A stretch of 48,977 nucleotides of DNA from Paenibacillus whitsoniae (GCF_003955665.1 NZ_RXHU01000063.1:1-48977), one strand, 5' to 3'; counted from the first letter of the stretch, positions 31,636 through 41,384 are shown. Numbers and translations: made by a program. The notes: generated from the sequence alone by a model not told the origin.

Positions 31636-33092
31636 GCTAGGCCCAGCCGCGCATACTGCTCCGGCGGCGCCTCATGTTCTTGCATCAGCTGCACCATCTG
31701 CTGCAGCAGGCGCGCTTCCGTCGCCGCCTCCTGCAGCGGCTGCGCCTGCTTCGGATCCGCGGCGAGGTCAAACAGCAGCGTGCCGTATTGATTCGGCTTC
31801 AGGTACGTGCGGCCGCGGATCTTCATGACGGGCGCGCCTTTGGTGAAGCCGAACGGCCCGGCCAGCTCCATCCCGTGGAACTCCGCGGGATCGAAAAGCC
31901 TGTGCATATGGGCCGGCATCAGCGTGTACTCGTACAGCGGCCCATTGTCCTCCCCGGACGGCGCGCGCATGTACACGTAGCGCCCGTCCGTGCAGTTGAC
32001 GTGGCCGCCGTAGATGCCGAACAACGCGGCCTCCCGCACAGGGGCGTCGCGGGCAACAGCAGCCGCGAGATCCCGCCCCTGCATGGCAGACGGCGCAGCC
32101 ACGCCGAAGTAGCCCAGCAGCGTCGGCGCGTAATCAATCGTCTGCACGAGCGCCTCGCGCCGCCCGACCGCCTTGGAGCGCGGATCCCAGATGAACAGCG
32201 GGATATTTGCTATTTCGCTGTACAGCGGTTGAATGTTTTTGCCCCACCATTCGTGCTCGCCAAGCAAGAAGCCGTGATCAGTATTCACGATCAAGAGGGT
32301 ATCCTTCCACAAGTCATAACGGTCGAACGCGTCCAGCACCTGCCCGAGATACGCATCGCACATGGAGACGAGCGCCGCATACTCGTAGATGAGATGCTGC
32401 ACCTCTTCCGGCTCTTGCTTCACTTTGGCATAGTCCGGCCAGTCAAAATGCTTCCCCGTATACATATGGGGGTATAGTGCCTTATACTTCGGCAGTGTAA
32501 AAAACGGCTCGTGCGGATCGAACGCCTCAATCTGGAGGAACCACCGGTCCTCGTTCCAGTTACGCTCGATAAATTCAAGCCCTCGGCGAACCGTCACCGC
32601 TAGCGGCTGCTTTTCCTCCGTATCGAGATACGACCGGTTTACCCAGTCCTGCCGCCACAGATCCCCAAGCTTGGGCCCGCTCAGCGTCTCCGGAATGTTC
32701 GGGTCCTTCACGTTCCCCTTCCAAGGGTCGCCTTCCTGCCCCCGGGCAAACTCCCACGAATTGTAGCGCGTATGGTACGCGGAGCCGCCATCTTCAAAAT
32801 AATGATTATGATCCGTCGTCAGATGGGTGTACACCCCATTCTTGCGGAGCTCATCTACAAACGAGTCGTCGAACGGCTCCAGCGGACCCCAACTGCGGTG
32901 CAGGAAGTTGTACCTGCCGGTATGCAGATCCCGCCGCGCCGGCATGCAGGGCAGACTGCCCGCATAACAGCGGTCAAACACAGCGGTGCGCTCCGACAAG
33001 CGCTGAAAATTCGGCGCATGCACCCAATCGCAACCGTATGGCGGCAGCATGTGCCGGTTCAGCGAGTCGAACATCAGCATGACAGCTTTCAT
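31617..33092 (-). CDS. Sulfatase (formylglycine-type)
   Basis: A 491-residue type I sulfatase. C49 in 'LPCMPARRDLHTGR' lies in the C-x-P-x-R motif that is converted to formylglycine. Metal ligands are the Asp of 'MLMFDSLNRH' and 'VNTDHGFLLGEHEWWGK'. No signal peptide is present, so it acts in the cytoplasm on imported substrate. The gene follows the AraC regulator by 18 bp in one transcript and stands next to an oligosaccharide-type importer, which suggests desulfation of a sulfated glycan fragment or aryl sulfate. The maturing enzyme for the Cys is not in the window. Confidence 0.9.
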   Translation of the reverse strand: MKAVMLMFDSLNRHMLPPYGCDWVHAPNFQRLSERTAVFDRCYAGSLPCMPARRDLHTGRYNFLHRSWGPLEPFDDSFVDELRKNGVYTHLTTDHNHYFEDGGSAYHTRYNSWEFARGQEGDPWKGNVKDPNIPETLSGPKLGDLWRQDWVNRSYLDTEEKQPLAVTVRRGLEFIERNWNEDRWFLQIEAFDPHEPFFTLPKYKALYPHMYTGKHFDWPDYAKVKQEPEEVQHLIYEYAALVSMCDAYLGQVLDAFDRYDLWKDTLLIVNTDHGFLLGEHEWWGKNIQPLYSEIANIPLFIWDPRSKAVGRREALVQTIDYAPTLLGYFGVAAPSAMQGRDLAAAVARDAPVREAALFGIYGGHVNCTDGRYVYMRAPSGEDNGPLYEYTLMPAHMHRLFDPAEFHGMELAGPFGFTKGAPVMKIRGRTYLKPNQYGTLLFDLAADPKQAQPLQEAATEARLLQQMVQLMQEHEAPPEQYARLGLAKTLVP

Positions 33093-33110
33093 CTGTTAGC
33101 TCCTCTCCCC

Positions 33111-35483
33111 CTAATCTTCCGTGTCCGAGGCTTTCTCCATCGTCAGCTCGCGGTATTGGCTCGGCGTAATGCCCTCCTGTTTTTTGAAAATCCGGTTGAA
33201 ATACGTCGGCTGATACCCCACGGCTTCCGCGATGTCGTTGATTTTATAATCCGTTTCCGCAAGCAGCTCCTTTGAGCGGTGAATACGGACATCGGTCAAA
33301 TAGTTGATAAAATTGATTCCCGTTGCTTTCTTGAATGCTTTGCTTAGCGTCAGCGGGGTCAGATTATGCTCATCCGCAAACTGATCGAGCGACAAATCCG
33401 CCGCGTAATTGCGCTGAATCTCGTCTACGACCTTGGAGATCGCCTGCTTCAAGCGGATATCCTGCTTTTCAAAATCCTGCCGAATCCGCTGCATATACGG
33501 AACGATCACCCGCTCGCGCAGCACGTCCATCATCTCGCCGATTTCCGTCGAGGACGCCAGCTCCTCCCGGATGCTGAACGACTCTTCCTCGAACGGATTA
33601 TAGCCGTTCTTGAGCAGCCCGAACTGCAAGTTGCCGTACAACTGCAGCATCCCCTGCTGGAACAAATATTCCTTCGTCGTATGCTCCTTCAGCTCACGGC
33701 TGAACCGCTCGAGCGCCTGCACCGCCTGCTCCTCCTGCACATCCCGGATTGCCTGGAGCAGCTCCTGCTCTGCCGCGAACGGATACTGCACACCGCTGCC
33801 CGGCTGCGCTTCGAAGTCCTCCGCGTTCAGCACTTGCTTCGGCGCATCGAGATCCCGGTAGCGCACGATTCGGTTCACTTCCTCCCACGCCTCGGGGATC
33901 GCGGCGACGTCCAGCACCATTTTGCTCATGCATATCGTCGTCGGTGTCTGTAAAAAGCGGTGCAGCACGCCCGCCATCTCCTCCGCGATCCGGTACAGCT
34001 CGTCCCCGCGCTCGCCCAGCGGATCGTACTGCGGACAGCTGAGCAGCACGCAGATGGAGAGGTCGTGCAGGTTGATAATTTCGTACGGAAACGGGCTGAT
34101 CCTCATAATATCCTGCGCAATGTTCACCGCGGCAAAAGAGATAAGCCCACTGTCCCGCTGCTGAAATCGACCACTCGTCGGGGACAAGCCGTGAAACCGA
34201 ATGCCCAGCGTCACATAACCGACGCCTTCGGTTTCCCAGCCGAACACGCGCAGCCGCTCCTCCAGCTCCGCCGGCTTCGCCGATTGCAGCCGGCCCTGCA
34301 GCAGCTGCAGCAGGAAGCCTTCCTTCATCGCCGGCATCTGCTGCTCCAGCCGCTGCTCGAGCGTACGGCTTTCAAAGTTGACACGTTTCCACGCATCCGC
34401 GATAAACGCCACTTCATCTAACGCCTCCGGCCCTGCAGGGGCCTCGGTGCGGAACATTGTGGTCAGCGATCGGATGGGCTGGTACAGCTTGCGCGAGACG
34501 ATGACGGCCGTCACCACCGCAATGAGCAGTCCGATCAACCCCAGCACATACACGAAGGTGGAAGCCGCAATGACCGGGGAATTCAGTTGATCCAACGAAT
34601 CCACCGTGACAAATGTCCAGGGCTTGCCCAGCCTTTTAAACGATGCGTAAGATACGGAATAATTGGCATCCTTGCCTTTGTAGACGAACGAACCCTTTCC
34701 GGCCGCCGTACCCTCTACGAGCCCCAGCACCTCTTGCTGCGTGTAAGCCATAGCTGCTGATTTGGCGGAGCTGCCCAGCGGCTCTCCTGCCTCGTCCATC
34801 ACGAACGTCCACCCGTTCTCATCCAGACTGGAGACGTCCAGCATTTGCGCGACACCGCTCGGCTTCAAATAGATGACCAGCGCGCCGAAGGGCTCGATGC
34901 TGTCCGCGGGCAGCTGATAGACCAGGCTAAGCGCGCTCTTCTCCGGCGTTCCCGCAGCGCCGACCGTCCCGAACTCGGGCAGCCACATCGCCGAATTGTC
35001 CGCCTTCAGCAAGCGATGAAAACGCGGCTTATCCGCATCCTTCAGCTCGATGGTGCCGCTGTTGTCCGTGTAGACGACGCCCGGCCGATCCAAGTAAAGA
35101 TACACTTGCTCAATAAGCGGATTGGATTCCTTCATCAGCAGCAAATCCGTGTAAATATTACGAATAAATTCATAGTCGTAAAAGGTTTCCAAGCTTTTCA
35201 GCTTCACCCCGAACTCCCGATTGAACGCCCACTGCGTGGAGATTTTCTCCAGGTACGATAAGGCGTCGTCCATCCGCTGCGCCGATAGCGCAACTTGATG
35301 GTCCCGGGAGCTCGCGACCATGCTTTCCATCTGTTTAGTCCCGATCCACTTCACCCCGGAGGCGATCACGATCGTCGGCAGGCAGACGGCGAGCAGAATG
35401 ATCAGCAAGCTTTTACGATATACGCGTTGTTTAAGCCATGACAACTTGCCCATATGCTGAAGAGAGGCCTTCCACTTCTTCAA
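33111..35483 (-). CDS. Membrane-bound AraC-family regulator with extracellular sensor
   Basis: A 790-residue regulator of a type abundant in Paenibacillus beside sugar transporters. It has a membrane helix at about 27-46, an extracellular Cache-like sensor (about 48-300), a second helix (about 305-330) and a cytoplasmic linker domain of about 330 residues. The AraC HTH pair closes it (about 690-785: 'LSLDQFADEHNLTPLTLSKAFKKATGINFINYL' and 'INDIAEAVGYQPTYFNRIFKKQEGITPSQYREL'). The TTG start has GGGAGAGGG just upstream; the first ATG is 10 codons later with no ribosome binding site. It likely senses a sugar outside and controls the flanking importer and sulfatase. Confidence 0.88.
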   Translation of the reverse strand: MKKWKASLQHMGKLSWLKQRVYRKSLLIILLAVCLPTIVIASGVKWIGTKQMESMVASSRDHQVALSAQRMDDALSYLEKISTQWAFNREFGVKLKSLETFYDYEFIRNIYTDLLLMKESNPLIEQVYLYLDRPGVVYTDNSGTIELKDADKPRFHRLLKADNSAMWLPEFGTVGAAGTPEKSALSLVYQLPADSIEPFGALVIYLKPSGVAQMLDVSSLDENGWTFVMDEAGEPLGSSAKSAAMAYTQQEVLGLVEGTAAGKGSFVYKGKDANYSVSYASFKRLGKPWTFVTVDSLDQLNSPVIAASTFVYVLGLIGLLIAVVTAVIVSRKLYQPIRSLTTMFRTEAPAGPEALDEVAFIADAWKRVNFESRTLEQRLEQQMPAMKEGFLLQLLQGRLQSAKPAELEERLRVFGWETEGVGYVTLGIRFHGLSPTSGRFQQRDSGLISFAAVNIAQDIMRISPFPYEIINLHDLSICVLLSCPQYDPLGERGDELYRIAEEMAGVLHRFLQTPTTICMSKMVLDVAAIPEAWEEVNRIVRYRDLDAPKQVLNAEDFEAQPGSGVQYPFAAEQELLQAIRDVQEEQAVQALERFSRELKEHTTKEYLFQQGMLQLYGNLQFGLLKNGYNPFEEESFSIREELASSTEIGEMMDVLRERVIVPYMQRIRQDFEKQDIRLKQAISKVVDEIQRNYAADLSLDQFADEHNLTPLTLSKAFKKATGINFINYLTDVRIHRSKELLAETDYKINDIAEAVGYQPTYFNRIFKKQEGITPSQYRELTMEKASDTED

Positions 35484-35538
35484 CTAAGACCCTCTCCCTT
35501 CCTGTAAAATGATTGGCGTGGCACCGTACAATAGGGCC

Positions 35539-35567
35539 ATTTTATCATCTCGGACGGAAGGCTCCAA
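35539..35567 (-). promoter_or_regulatory. Sigma-A promoter of the AraC-sulfatase operon
   Basis: On the minus strand TTGGAG (35567-35562) and TAAAAT (35544-35539) have a 17-bp spacer, 56 bp before the TTG start. Confidence 0.5.
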
Positions 35568-35600
35568 GCTGTCGAATCGTGTCCGGCCCCGCATCACGGC

Positions 35601-37121
35601 TTATTTGCCTTGTCTTTTCTTATAATCGTCGTTGAATTCCGCGATGATTTTCTGGTACTGCGCATCCGATTTCAGCCCGGCGATGTACGTATCCCACGCC
35701 TCGATCGGCTCGCGTCCGAGAATGATTTTGATTTTCAAATCCTGTGTGCGCTTATCGTAGTCGATACCGACTTTGTTGTACGTGTCCGAAGTTAAACCTA
35801 CCGCTGGATCCCCTTTTGCCACTTTTGACAATTCATCAATAATGCTCATGTTACGCTTTAAGAAATCCGCAGGAATCCCTGTTTGGTACGCAAAAGCGTA
35901 TTTGTCTGTGCTCTGGAAAATCGGGAAGATAACGCCGGTGTACGATTTCGCCTTCTCCGTAAACAGGTACATGCCGTCCTGCACGTTGTAGTGCTCCCCT
36001 TTGAAGCCGAAGTTCGCCATCACGCTGCCTTCTTCGGATGCACCGTAATCCATGAAAGCCAGAATCTTCTTCAGCTTGTCTTCCTTCACCGTCTTCGGAA
36101 TGACCCAGAACCCGTAAGCTCCGCTGCCCTTCGGCGCGTATTTGCCGTTAGGCCCTTCCAGGTAGGGCAGCGCCAGCAGATCGGCCTTCGGATTTGTCGC
36201 CCGCATCTGGCCTGTCAGCAGCCAGGTCGGCTTGATCGCCTCTGTGAAAATGCCTGCCTTATTCGTCGTGATGCCTTCGCGCACCTGCGTCGACTTCAGC
36301 GTCGGGAAGTCCGGTGCGAGCAGCCCCTCGCCGTACACTTTCTTGAGCCAGAGCAGCGCGTCGCGCGTGCCTTGTTCAAAGGTCGTGTCGATCAGCTTGC
36401 CGTCCTGCTCCTTCCATTTGCCGTAGTTGCCGTTGAGCAGCGACTCGACCCAGCCGAGGTTCCCCATGTTGTTTTGACCGACAGAAGCGATGAGGCCGAT
36501 GGTGTCCTTTTTGCCATTGCCGTCCGGATCTTTCTCTGTAAAAGCCTTCATCACGTTATACATGTCGTCGAGCGTCTTCGGCTGCTGGAGCCCGAGTTGG
36601 TCGAGCCAGTCTTTGCGGACGATCGGCATGCCTTCGGTGCCGTACAGTGGGCGAACGAACGGTATTCCGTAATTTTTACCGTTAAGACTGGTGTTTTTCC
36701 AGCTTTCCGCCGGATATGCGCTGAGGTTCTTGTAGTCTTTAATGTACGGTGTCAAATCCCAGAACGCACCCTGATCGGCCATTTTCCGCACCTGTGCCTG
36801 GAACGGGTCGCGAAGCAGCAGCAGCTCGGGTATATCGCCGGAGGCAAGCGTAACATTCGTTTTGTCCGTGTAGTTGTTCGAGGACACCCAGTCGATTTTC
36901 AGCTTGGTGTTGGTGCGCTTCTCAATTTCGAGACGGATCGGATCCTGCTCGCTCGGCGGCTCCGGGGAGAAGTAGTCGGACATAATGCTGATTTCCGTCG
37001 GCTTGCCGCTGTCCGCAGCTGCGCTTGCAGCCGGCTTCTCTTCCTTGCTGCCGCATGCGGTCAGCACCCCCGTCAACCCGATGATGCAGGATAATGCAGC
37101 TGCGCTTGTTTTTCTTTTCAT
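35601..37121 (-). CDS. Lipoprotein sugar-binding protein (LipO/YtcQ-like)
   Basis: A 506-residue extracellular lipoprotein. The lipobox is LTAC (Cys at about 23), followed by a Lys/Ala-rich linker and then a family 1-like binding fold: 'SDYFSPEPPSEQDPIRLEIEKRTNTKLKIDWV', 'LASGDIPELLLLRDP' and 'GAFWDLTPYIKDYKNL' are typical of LipO/YtcQ proteins that bind complex oligosaccharides. TAGGAGGG precedes the ATG. It is the third gene of a permease-permease-binding protein operon. Confidence 0.92.
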   Translation of the reverse strand: MKRKTSAAALSCIIGLTGVLTACGSKEEKPAASAAADSGKPTEISIMSDYFSPEPPSEQDPIRLEIEKRTNTKLKIDWVSSNNYTDKTNVTLASGDIPELLLLRDPFQAQVRKMADQGAFWDLTPYIKDYKNLSAYPAESWKNTSLNGKNYGIPFVRPLYGTEGMPIVRKDWLDQLGLQQPKTLDDMYNVMKAFTEKDPDGNGKKDTIGLIASVGQNNMGNLGWVESLLNGNYGKWKEQDGKLIDTTFEQGTRDALLWLKKVYGEGLLAPDFPTLKSTQVREGITTNKAGIFTEAIKPTWLLTGQMRATNPKADLLALPYLEGPNGKYAPKGSGAYGFWVIPKTVKEDKLKKILAFMDYGASEEGSVMANFGFKGEHYNVQDGMYLFTEKAKSYTGVIFPIFQSTDKYAFAYQTGIPADFLKRNMSIIDELSKVAKGDPAVGLTSDTYNKVGIDYDKRTQDLKIKIILGREPIEAWDTYIAGLKSDAQYQKIIAEFNDDYKKRQGK

Positions 37122-37158
37122 CGACCAAACCCTCCTAATAGGCTTATTATAGTATGTC

Positions 37159-38031
37159 TCATTCCTTCACGGAGCCGATCATGGCTCCTTTGGCAAAATG
37201 CTTTTGCAGGAATGGATAGACCAACAAAATCGGCACGGTGGCCACGACGACCGCCGCCATTTTAATCGTTTCGCTTGGCAGCTGCAGGTCACTGCCCTGC
37301 GACATCGAGCCTCCCATGGCTGTGGAGGAATCGACAATCATGTTGCGCAGGAGCATCTGGAGCGGCCATTTGTGATAGTCGTTGATGTAGAGCATCGCGT
37401 TAAAGAACGTATTCCAGTACCCCACCGCGAAAAAGAGCCCAAACGCCACCATCGACGGAATCGACAGCGGGAGAATAATTCTCGTCCAGACGCCGATCTC
37501 GTTGCAGCCATCAATCGTTGCCGCTTCCTGCAGCGCATCCGGAATGCTATCGTAGAAGCCCTTCATCAGGAGCACATACCAACCGCTCGTCATGACCGGG
37601 ATGATCAAGGACCAGAGTGAATTGATGAGCCCCATTTGCTTTACAAGGAGGTAATCCGGAATGATGCCAGCCTGGAACAGCGTGGTCAGCAGTACCAGGA
37701 GCAGCAGCACTCTGCGGCCCTTGAGCCTTTTGCGGGACAAGGTGTACGAGAAGCTCGATGTGAGCAGAATGGAGATCAGCGTCCCTACAATCGCTAGAAA
37801 GCCGCTGACGCCGATGGCGCTAACAAAAGCTTTGGTCGAAAAAATATAGCGATACGACATGATGCTCCAATGCTGCGGAAAAAGGACAAAGCCTTTGGAG
37901 ATATACTCGTCTGCTGCTGTGAACGATACCGCGAAGACATAGTAAAGCGGAAACAAGGTCACGATCCCGATGATCGAGAGCAGAATTACGTTCGCAACGG
38001 TAAAGGTGCGGTCGGCTTTGGTCGGTTTCAT
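37159..38031 (-). CDS. Sugar ABC permease (LplC/YtcP-like)
   Basis: A 290-residue permease with six helices; the EAA loop is 'QEAATIDGCNEIGVWTRIILPLSIP'. The N-terminus 'IVTLFPLYYVFAVSFTAADEY' is typical of the LplC/YtcP subfamily. It pairs with the LplB-like subunit encoded immediately upstream with a gap of 4 bp. Confidence 0.93.
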   Translation of the reverse strand: MKPTKADRTFTVANVILLSIIGIVTLFPLYYVFAVSFTAADEYISKGFVLFPQHWSIMSYRYIFSTKAFVSAIGVSGFLAIVGTLISILLTSSFSYTLSRKRLKGRRVLLLLVLLTTLFQAGIIPDYLLVKQMGLINSLWSLIIPVMTSGWYVLLMKGFYDSIPDALQEAATIDGCNEIGVWTRIILPLSIPSMVAFGLFFAVGYWNTFFNAMLYINDYHKWPLQMLLRNMIVDSSTAMGGSMSQGSDLQLPSETIKMAAVVVATVPILLVYPFLQKHFAKGAMIGSVKE

Positions 38032-38035
38032 GCGG

Positions 38036-39013
38036 TCAATACACCCCTTCCTCGCCCAGCTTCTTGACGACTTTGTTCGCGATCACGACCAGAATGAGGC
38101 CGGTCACGGACTTGAACAAGCCGACAGCCGTGCTGTAGCTGAATTCCCCTTGCTGAATTCCGATGCGATACACGTACGTGTCGAACACGTCCGCAACGCT
38201 GGAGACGGCGCCGTTCATCATGAGGAGCACCTGCTCGAAGCCGACGTCCATCATATGCCCGATGCGCAACACCAGCAGAATGACGATGACGTTGCGGATT
38301 GACGGCAATGTGATGTGCCACATTTGGCGGAATCGGCCTGCGCCATCCATTTTTGCCGCTTCATAGAGCTGCGGATCGATGCCCGCTATCGCGGCAAGAA
38401 ACAGGATCGTGCCCCAGCCCGCGTCCTTCCAAATGTTTTGCGCCGTGAGCAGCAGCCAGAACAGCTTCGGACTCGTCAGAAATTCAATGGCCGGAAACCC
38501 GCCGGCGACGAGCAGCTTGTTAATGATCCCGGAGCCCTGCGAAAGCAGCAGAAACGAGATGCCGACAATAATGACCCAGGATAGAAAATGCGGCATGTAG
38601 ATAATCGTCTGGATTAACTTTTTGAAAATTTCGTTCTTCAATTCGTTGAGCAGGATCGCCAGCATAATCGGAATCGGAAAATACAGGAACAAGCTCATCA
38701 GCGAGATCGCCAACGTATTGCGAAACAGATGAAAAAAGTCCGGATTTGTAAACAGCCGGTGAAAGTTCTCAAAGCCCACCCACGGACTGTCGAGGAACCC
38801 TTGGTACGGCGAATAATCCTTGAAGGCAATGGCGATGCCCCACATCGGTAAATATTTGAAGATGATAAAAAATAAAACGCCCGGCACGGCCAGCAGGTAT
38901 AAATATTTGTCTCTTTTGAACGTGTAAAGCAGCCCTTTGCTCAGGCGAAGTTTAGATTGCCTTTTCGCTGAAAATGGGGCTGCCGCGCTATGCTGCCCAT
39001 TGCGGTATGCCAT
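38036..39013 (-). CDS. Sugar ABC permease (LplB/YteP-like)
   Basis: A 325-residue permease. A basic cytoplasmic N-terminus (about 40 residues) precedes 'YLYLLAVPGVLFFIIFKYLPMWGIAIAFKDYSP', the LplB/YteP signature; the EAA loop reads 'YEAAKMDGAGRFRQMWHITLPSI'. AAGGAGGGG lies about 5 bases before the ATG at 39013; longer in-frame extension has no such site. It is the first gene of the operon. No ATPase gene follows, as in other LplBC/YteP-YtcP systems that share a general ATPase of the MsmX type. Confidence 0.92.
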   Translation of the reverse strand: MAYRNGQHSAAAPFSAKRQSKLRLSKGLLYTFKRDKYLYLLAVPGVLFFIIFKYLPMWGIAIAFKDYSPYQGFLDSPWVGFENFHRLFTNPDFFHLFRNTLAISLMSLFLYFPIPIMLAILLNELKNEIFKKLIQTIIYMPHFLSWVIIVGISFLLLSQGSGIINKLLVAGGFPAIEFLTSPKLFWLLLTAQNIWKDAGWGTILFLAAIAGIDPQLYEAAKMDGAGRFRQMWHITLPSIRNVIVILLVLRIGHMMDVGFEQVLLMMNGAVSSVADVFDTYVYRIGIQQGEFSYSTAVGLFKSVTGLILVVIANKVVKKLGEEGVY

Positions 39014-39307
39014 AAATGCCCCTCCTTGCTCTCGATGAATCGGTTTGCGCTGAACCTTGATCTCATCATAGGAGGCCACCGAATTGCCGGCAATAACACA
39101 TTTCTCCCGGTGCTTGCGGCATTGGATTGCACGTTTTATCTTCTTGCACTTTTTATCCGGTGGGGTGCCCGGCGTACGACATGGCTGAAAACGACATGGA
39201 TGAAAACAGGCAAAAAGGGAGTGCTCAGGTACGATCGTGCGTAGAAAGGTGGTAGACGAATTCCTGTGAAAGGGGACTCCTTTAGGTACTTGTCGAAGAG
39301 GAGAAGG
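39014..39307. other. Leader region of the sugar importer operon
   Basis: This should hold the importer promoter on the minus strand, but no convincing -35/-10 pair is seen. A possible extra repeat unit (TTCCTGTGAAAGGGGACTCC) sits at about 39261-39280, 50 bp before the first unit of the type C array. Confidence 0.35.
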
Positions 39308-39492
39308 AGATTCCTGCATAAAGTCAGGCTTTCCTAAAAAACCAAGACGATTCCCTCGAAATTCCTGCTCAAAGGCAGTTTTTTACGCTGAGCTCACGCT
39401 CAAAAAGGGAATTTCATTGAAAATGCCTGCTTTTGGGCAGGCATTCGTCGGATCAGAACGGGAAAGAGGAAAATACCTGCTTTTTTGCAGGT
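39308..39492. repeat. Four-unit hairpin array, type C, copy 1
   Basis: Unit centres are at 39320.5, 39371.5, 39433.5 and 39483.5 (51/62/50). The third is a perfect AATGCCTGC/GCAGGCATT stem (39422-39445), the fourth ACCTGC/GCAGGT; the first two are less regular CCTGC/GCAG-type stems. Confidence 0.8.
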
Positions 39493-39538
39493 TTCATGCT
39501 CCCAACTTCCACCTAGTCGACGGCGAAACATTGCTGGC

Positions 39539-39725
39539 GCTAACGGGCGCCACAGCGGCTATTCGACCTCAAACCGTTCGTTTTGAGCGGTAACGGTTAC
39601 CATGGAGGCTATTTGCATGAAGTTGGCCCCATTTCACCAGATTTCATCGAAATAAGCGTTGTGGCGATCGTTACAATACATATCGCCCGTCTTTTGGGAC
39701 ATTAGCCGCTGTGGCAGCCGTTACG
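39539..39725. repeat. Four-unit array, type B, copy 2 (u-u-u'-u')
   Basis: Units at 39539 and 39589 (forward, TAACGG...GGCTATT) and at 39650 and 39699 (inverse, ATAAGCG or ATTAGCCG...CGTTAC). Spacings are 50/61/49. It shares CCAGATTT and GGCC in the long central spacer with copy 1 at 13390-13577. It follows the type C array directly. Confidence 0.85.
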
Positions 39726-39848
39726 GCTTCCCCTTACCTGTCTGTTGTCCAATAAGCAGCACTCCCCCTGCTCCCTGCCAAAAATACTGCCTCCTCGCGC
39801 ATTCTTGTTCACCTTACCTGCCCTAAAGGCTCGAGCCAGCAGGTACAA
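39726..39848. other. Pyrimidine-rich intergenic stretch
   Basis: C/T-rich top strand with no gene or clear site between the type B array and the exporter terminator. Confidence 0.35.
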
Positions 39849-39880
39849 AAAAAGCATCTCCCCGGTCGGGAGATGCTTTT
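39849..39880 (-). terminator. Terminator of the DHA2 exporter gene
   Basis: AAAAGCATCTCCC and GGGAGATGCTTTT form a perfect 13-bp stem around CGGTC... reading either way; on the minus strand it ends in a T run. Confidence 0.88.
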
Positions 39881-39887
39881 ATATGTG

Positions 39888-41384
39888 CTACGCCTGCGCG
39901 ACTTGCTCCTGAAGCCCAGCTTGCTTGGATGGCTTGGAGGTGTCCGGCTTCGGCGCCGACGTTTTCAACTTGCCGACGAAGAACGCGAGCGGCAAAGCAA
40001 CCAGGACGATAATCGTTGCGATCGTGTAGACGTCGTTGACGCTCATCGTGAACGCCATGGCGCCTGCGTGCTGCTGGTTCGTGTCGCCGCCGGCCATCAA
40101 TGTTTTGGCGTGATCGACGGAACGGGAAGACAGCAGCGTCGTAAAGATAGCGATGGCGAAGGAACCGAACACGTTGCGGACCCAGTTCGAAATCGAGGAA
40201 GCATGCCCCGACAAATGACGGGGAACGGTTTCCATCGACGCGTTGCTCGCCGGCATCATCACCATGCCGATGCCGAGGTTGCGCACGACCATCCACCACA
40301 CGATATAGCTGTGCGGGATGTCGAGGCTGCCCCAGCTCAGCATGAAGGAGCCAAGCGCCAGCAGCACGATGCCCACGACCATGAGCCAACGCGGCCCGAT
40401 GGAGGTGTACAGCTTGCCGATGATCGGCATGACGAGTGCCATTGCGAGCGACGCCGGCAGCAAGATGAGACCGGTGTCCATCGCCGATACCTGCTGAATG
40501 CGCTGCAGGAAGAGCGGTGTAAGCAGCGTACCGGAGTACAAGCTGATGGTTAGAATGACCGAGATGATGACATTCAGCGTATAGCGGCCGTACTTGAACA
40601 CGCGCAGATCCAGCAGCGGCGTATCCGTCGTCAGTTGACGCCATACGAAGGCGACCAGCATAATAATGCCGACCGCGAACAGCGACAGCACTTTGCCGGA
40701 TTGCCAGCCCCATGCATGCCCTTGCCCGAGCGCAAGCAGCAGCGTTGAGGAGCTCACAAGCACTGTAATGAAGCCGAAGCCGTCAAACTTCTTAGGAACG
40801 CTGAGACGATAGTACGGAATGTATCGGAACACCAGGAAGGTTGCAATGAGACCGATCGGAATGTTCATCAGGAACAGCCACTGCCAGTCAAAATTTTGCA
40901 GCAGCCAGCCGCTGAATGTCGGCCCGATGGCCGGTGCCAGCATGGACGCTAGCGCCCACAAAGCAATAGCCATCGCCTGTCTTTCCCGCGGTACCACTTG
41001 ATACACAACCGCCATGGATGCCGGAAGAATCAATCCGCTGAACGTCCCTTGCAGAACGCGGAATGCGATCAGGGAGTACGGATCCCAAGCGAGCGCACAC
41101 AGGCAGGAAGCGACAGTAAAGCCGATAATGGAAAAGAGAAACAGGCGCTTGTAGCTGAATTTCTCTCCCAGGTAGCCGACCATCGGCGCAAACGTGCCCA
41201 TCGCCAGCATGAAGCCCGTTAACGTCCACTGAATCGTGCCAAGGCTTGTGGTAAAATGATCTTGTAAAATCGGCAGCGCAATATTAATCGTACTCGATGC
41301 CAGTACGCATAAAAACGATCCGACAAATATAGCAATCATAATCGGCCAAAACTTGATTGCCGGTTGTTGCTCAGTTGCTTGCAT
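39888..41384 (-). CDS. DHA2-family (14-helix) MFS drug exporter
   Basis: A 498-residue transporter of the EmrB/QacA family. The N-terminal helix region 'IMIAIFVGSFLCVLASSTINIALPILQDHF', motif A 'GYLGEKFSYKRLFL', motif B 'LIAFRVLQGTFSGLILPAS' and motif C 'APAIGPTFSGWLL' are all present; about 14 helices follow. It uses the proton gradient to expel lipophilic compounds. GAGAGGCG precedes the ATG. A padR gene is divergent, with a dyad operator between them, so the pair is a typical inducible efflux unit. Confidence 0.93.
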   Translation of the reverse strand: MQATEQQPAIKFWPIMIAIFVGSFLCVLASSTINIALPILQDHFTTSLGTIQWTLTGFMLAMGTFAPMVGYLGEKFSYKRLFLFSIIGFTVASCLCALAWDPYSLIAFRVLQGTFSGLILPASMAVVYQVVPRERQAMAIALWALASMLAPAIGPTFSGWLLQNFDWQWLFLMNIPIGLIATFLVFRYIPYYRLSVPKKFDGFGFITVLVSSSTLLLALGQGHAWGWQSGKVLSLFAVGIIMLVAFVWRQLTTDTPLLDLRVFKYGRYTLNVIISVILTISLYSGTLLTPLFLQRIQQVSAMDTGLILLPASLAMALVMPIIGKLYTSIGPRWLMVVGIVLLALGSFMLSWGSLDIPHSYIVWWMVVRNLGIGMVMMPASNASMETVPRHLSGHASSISNWVRNVFGSFAIAIFTTLLSSRSVDHAKTLMAGGDTNQQHAGAMAFTMSVNDVYTIATIIVLVALPLAFFVGKLKTSAPKPDTSKPSKQAGLQEQVAQA

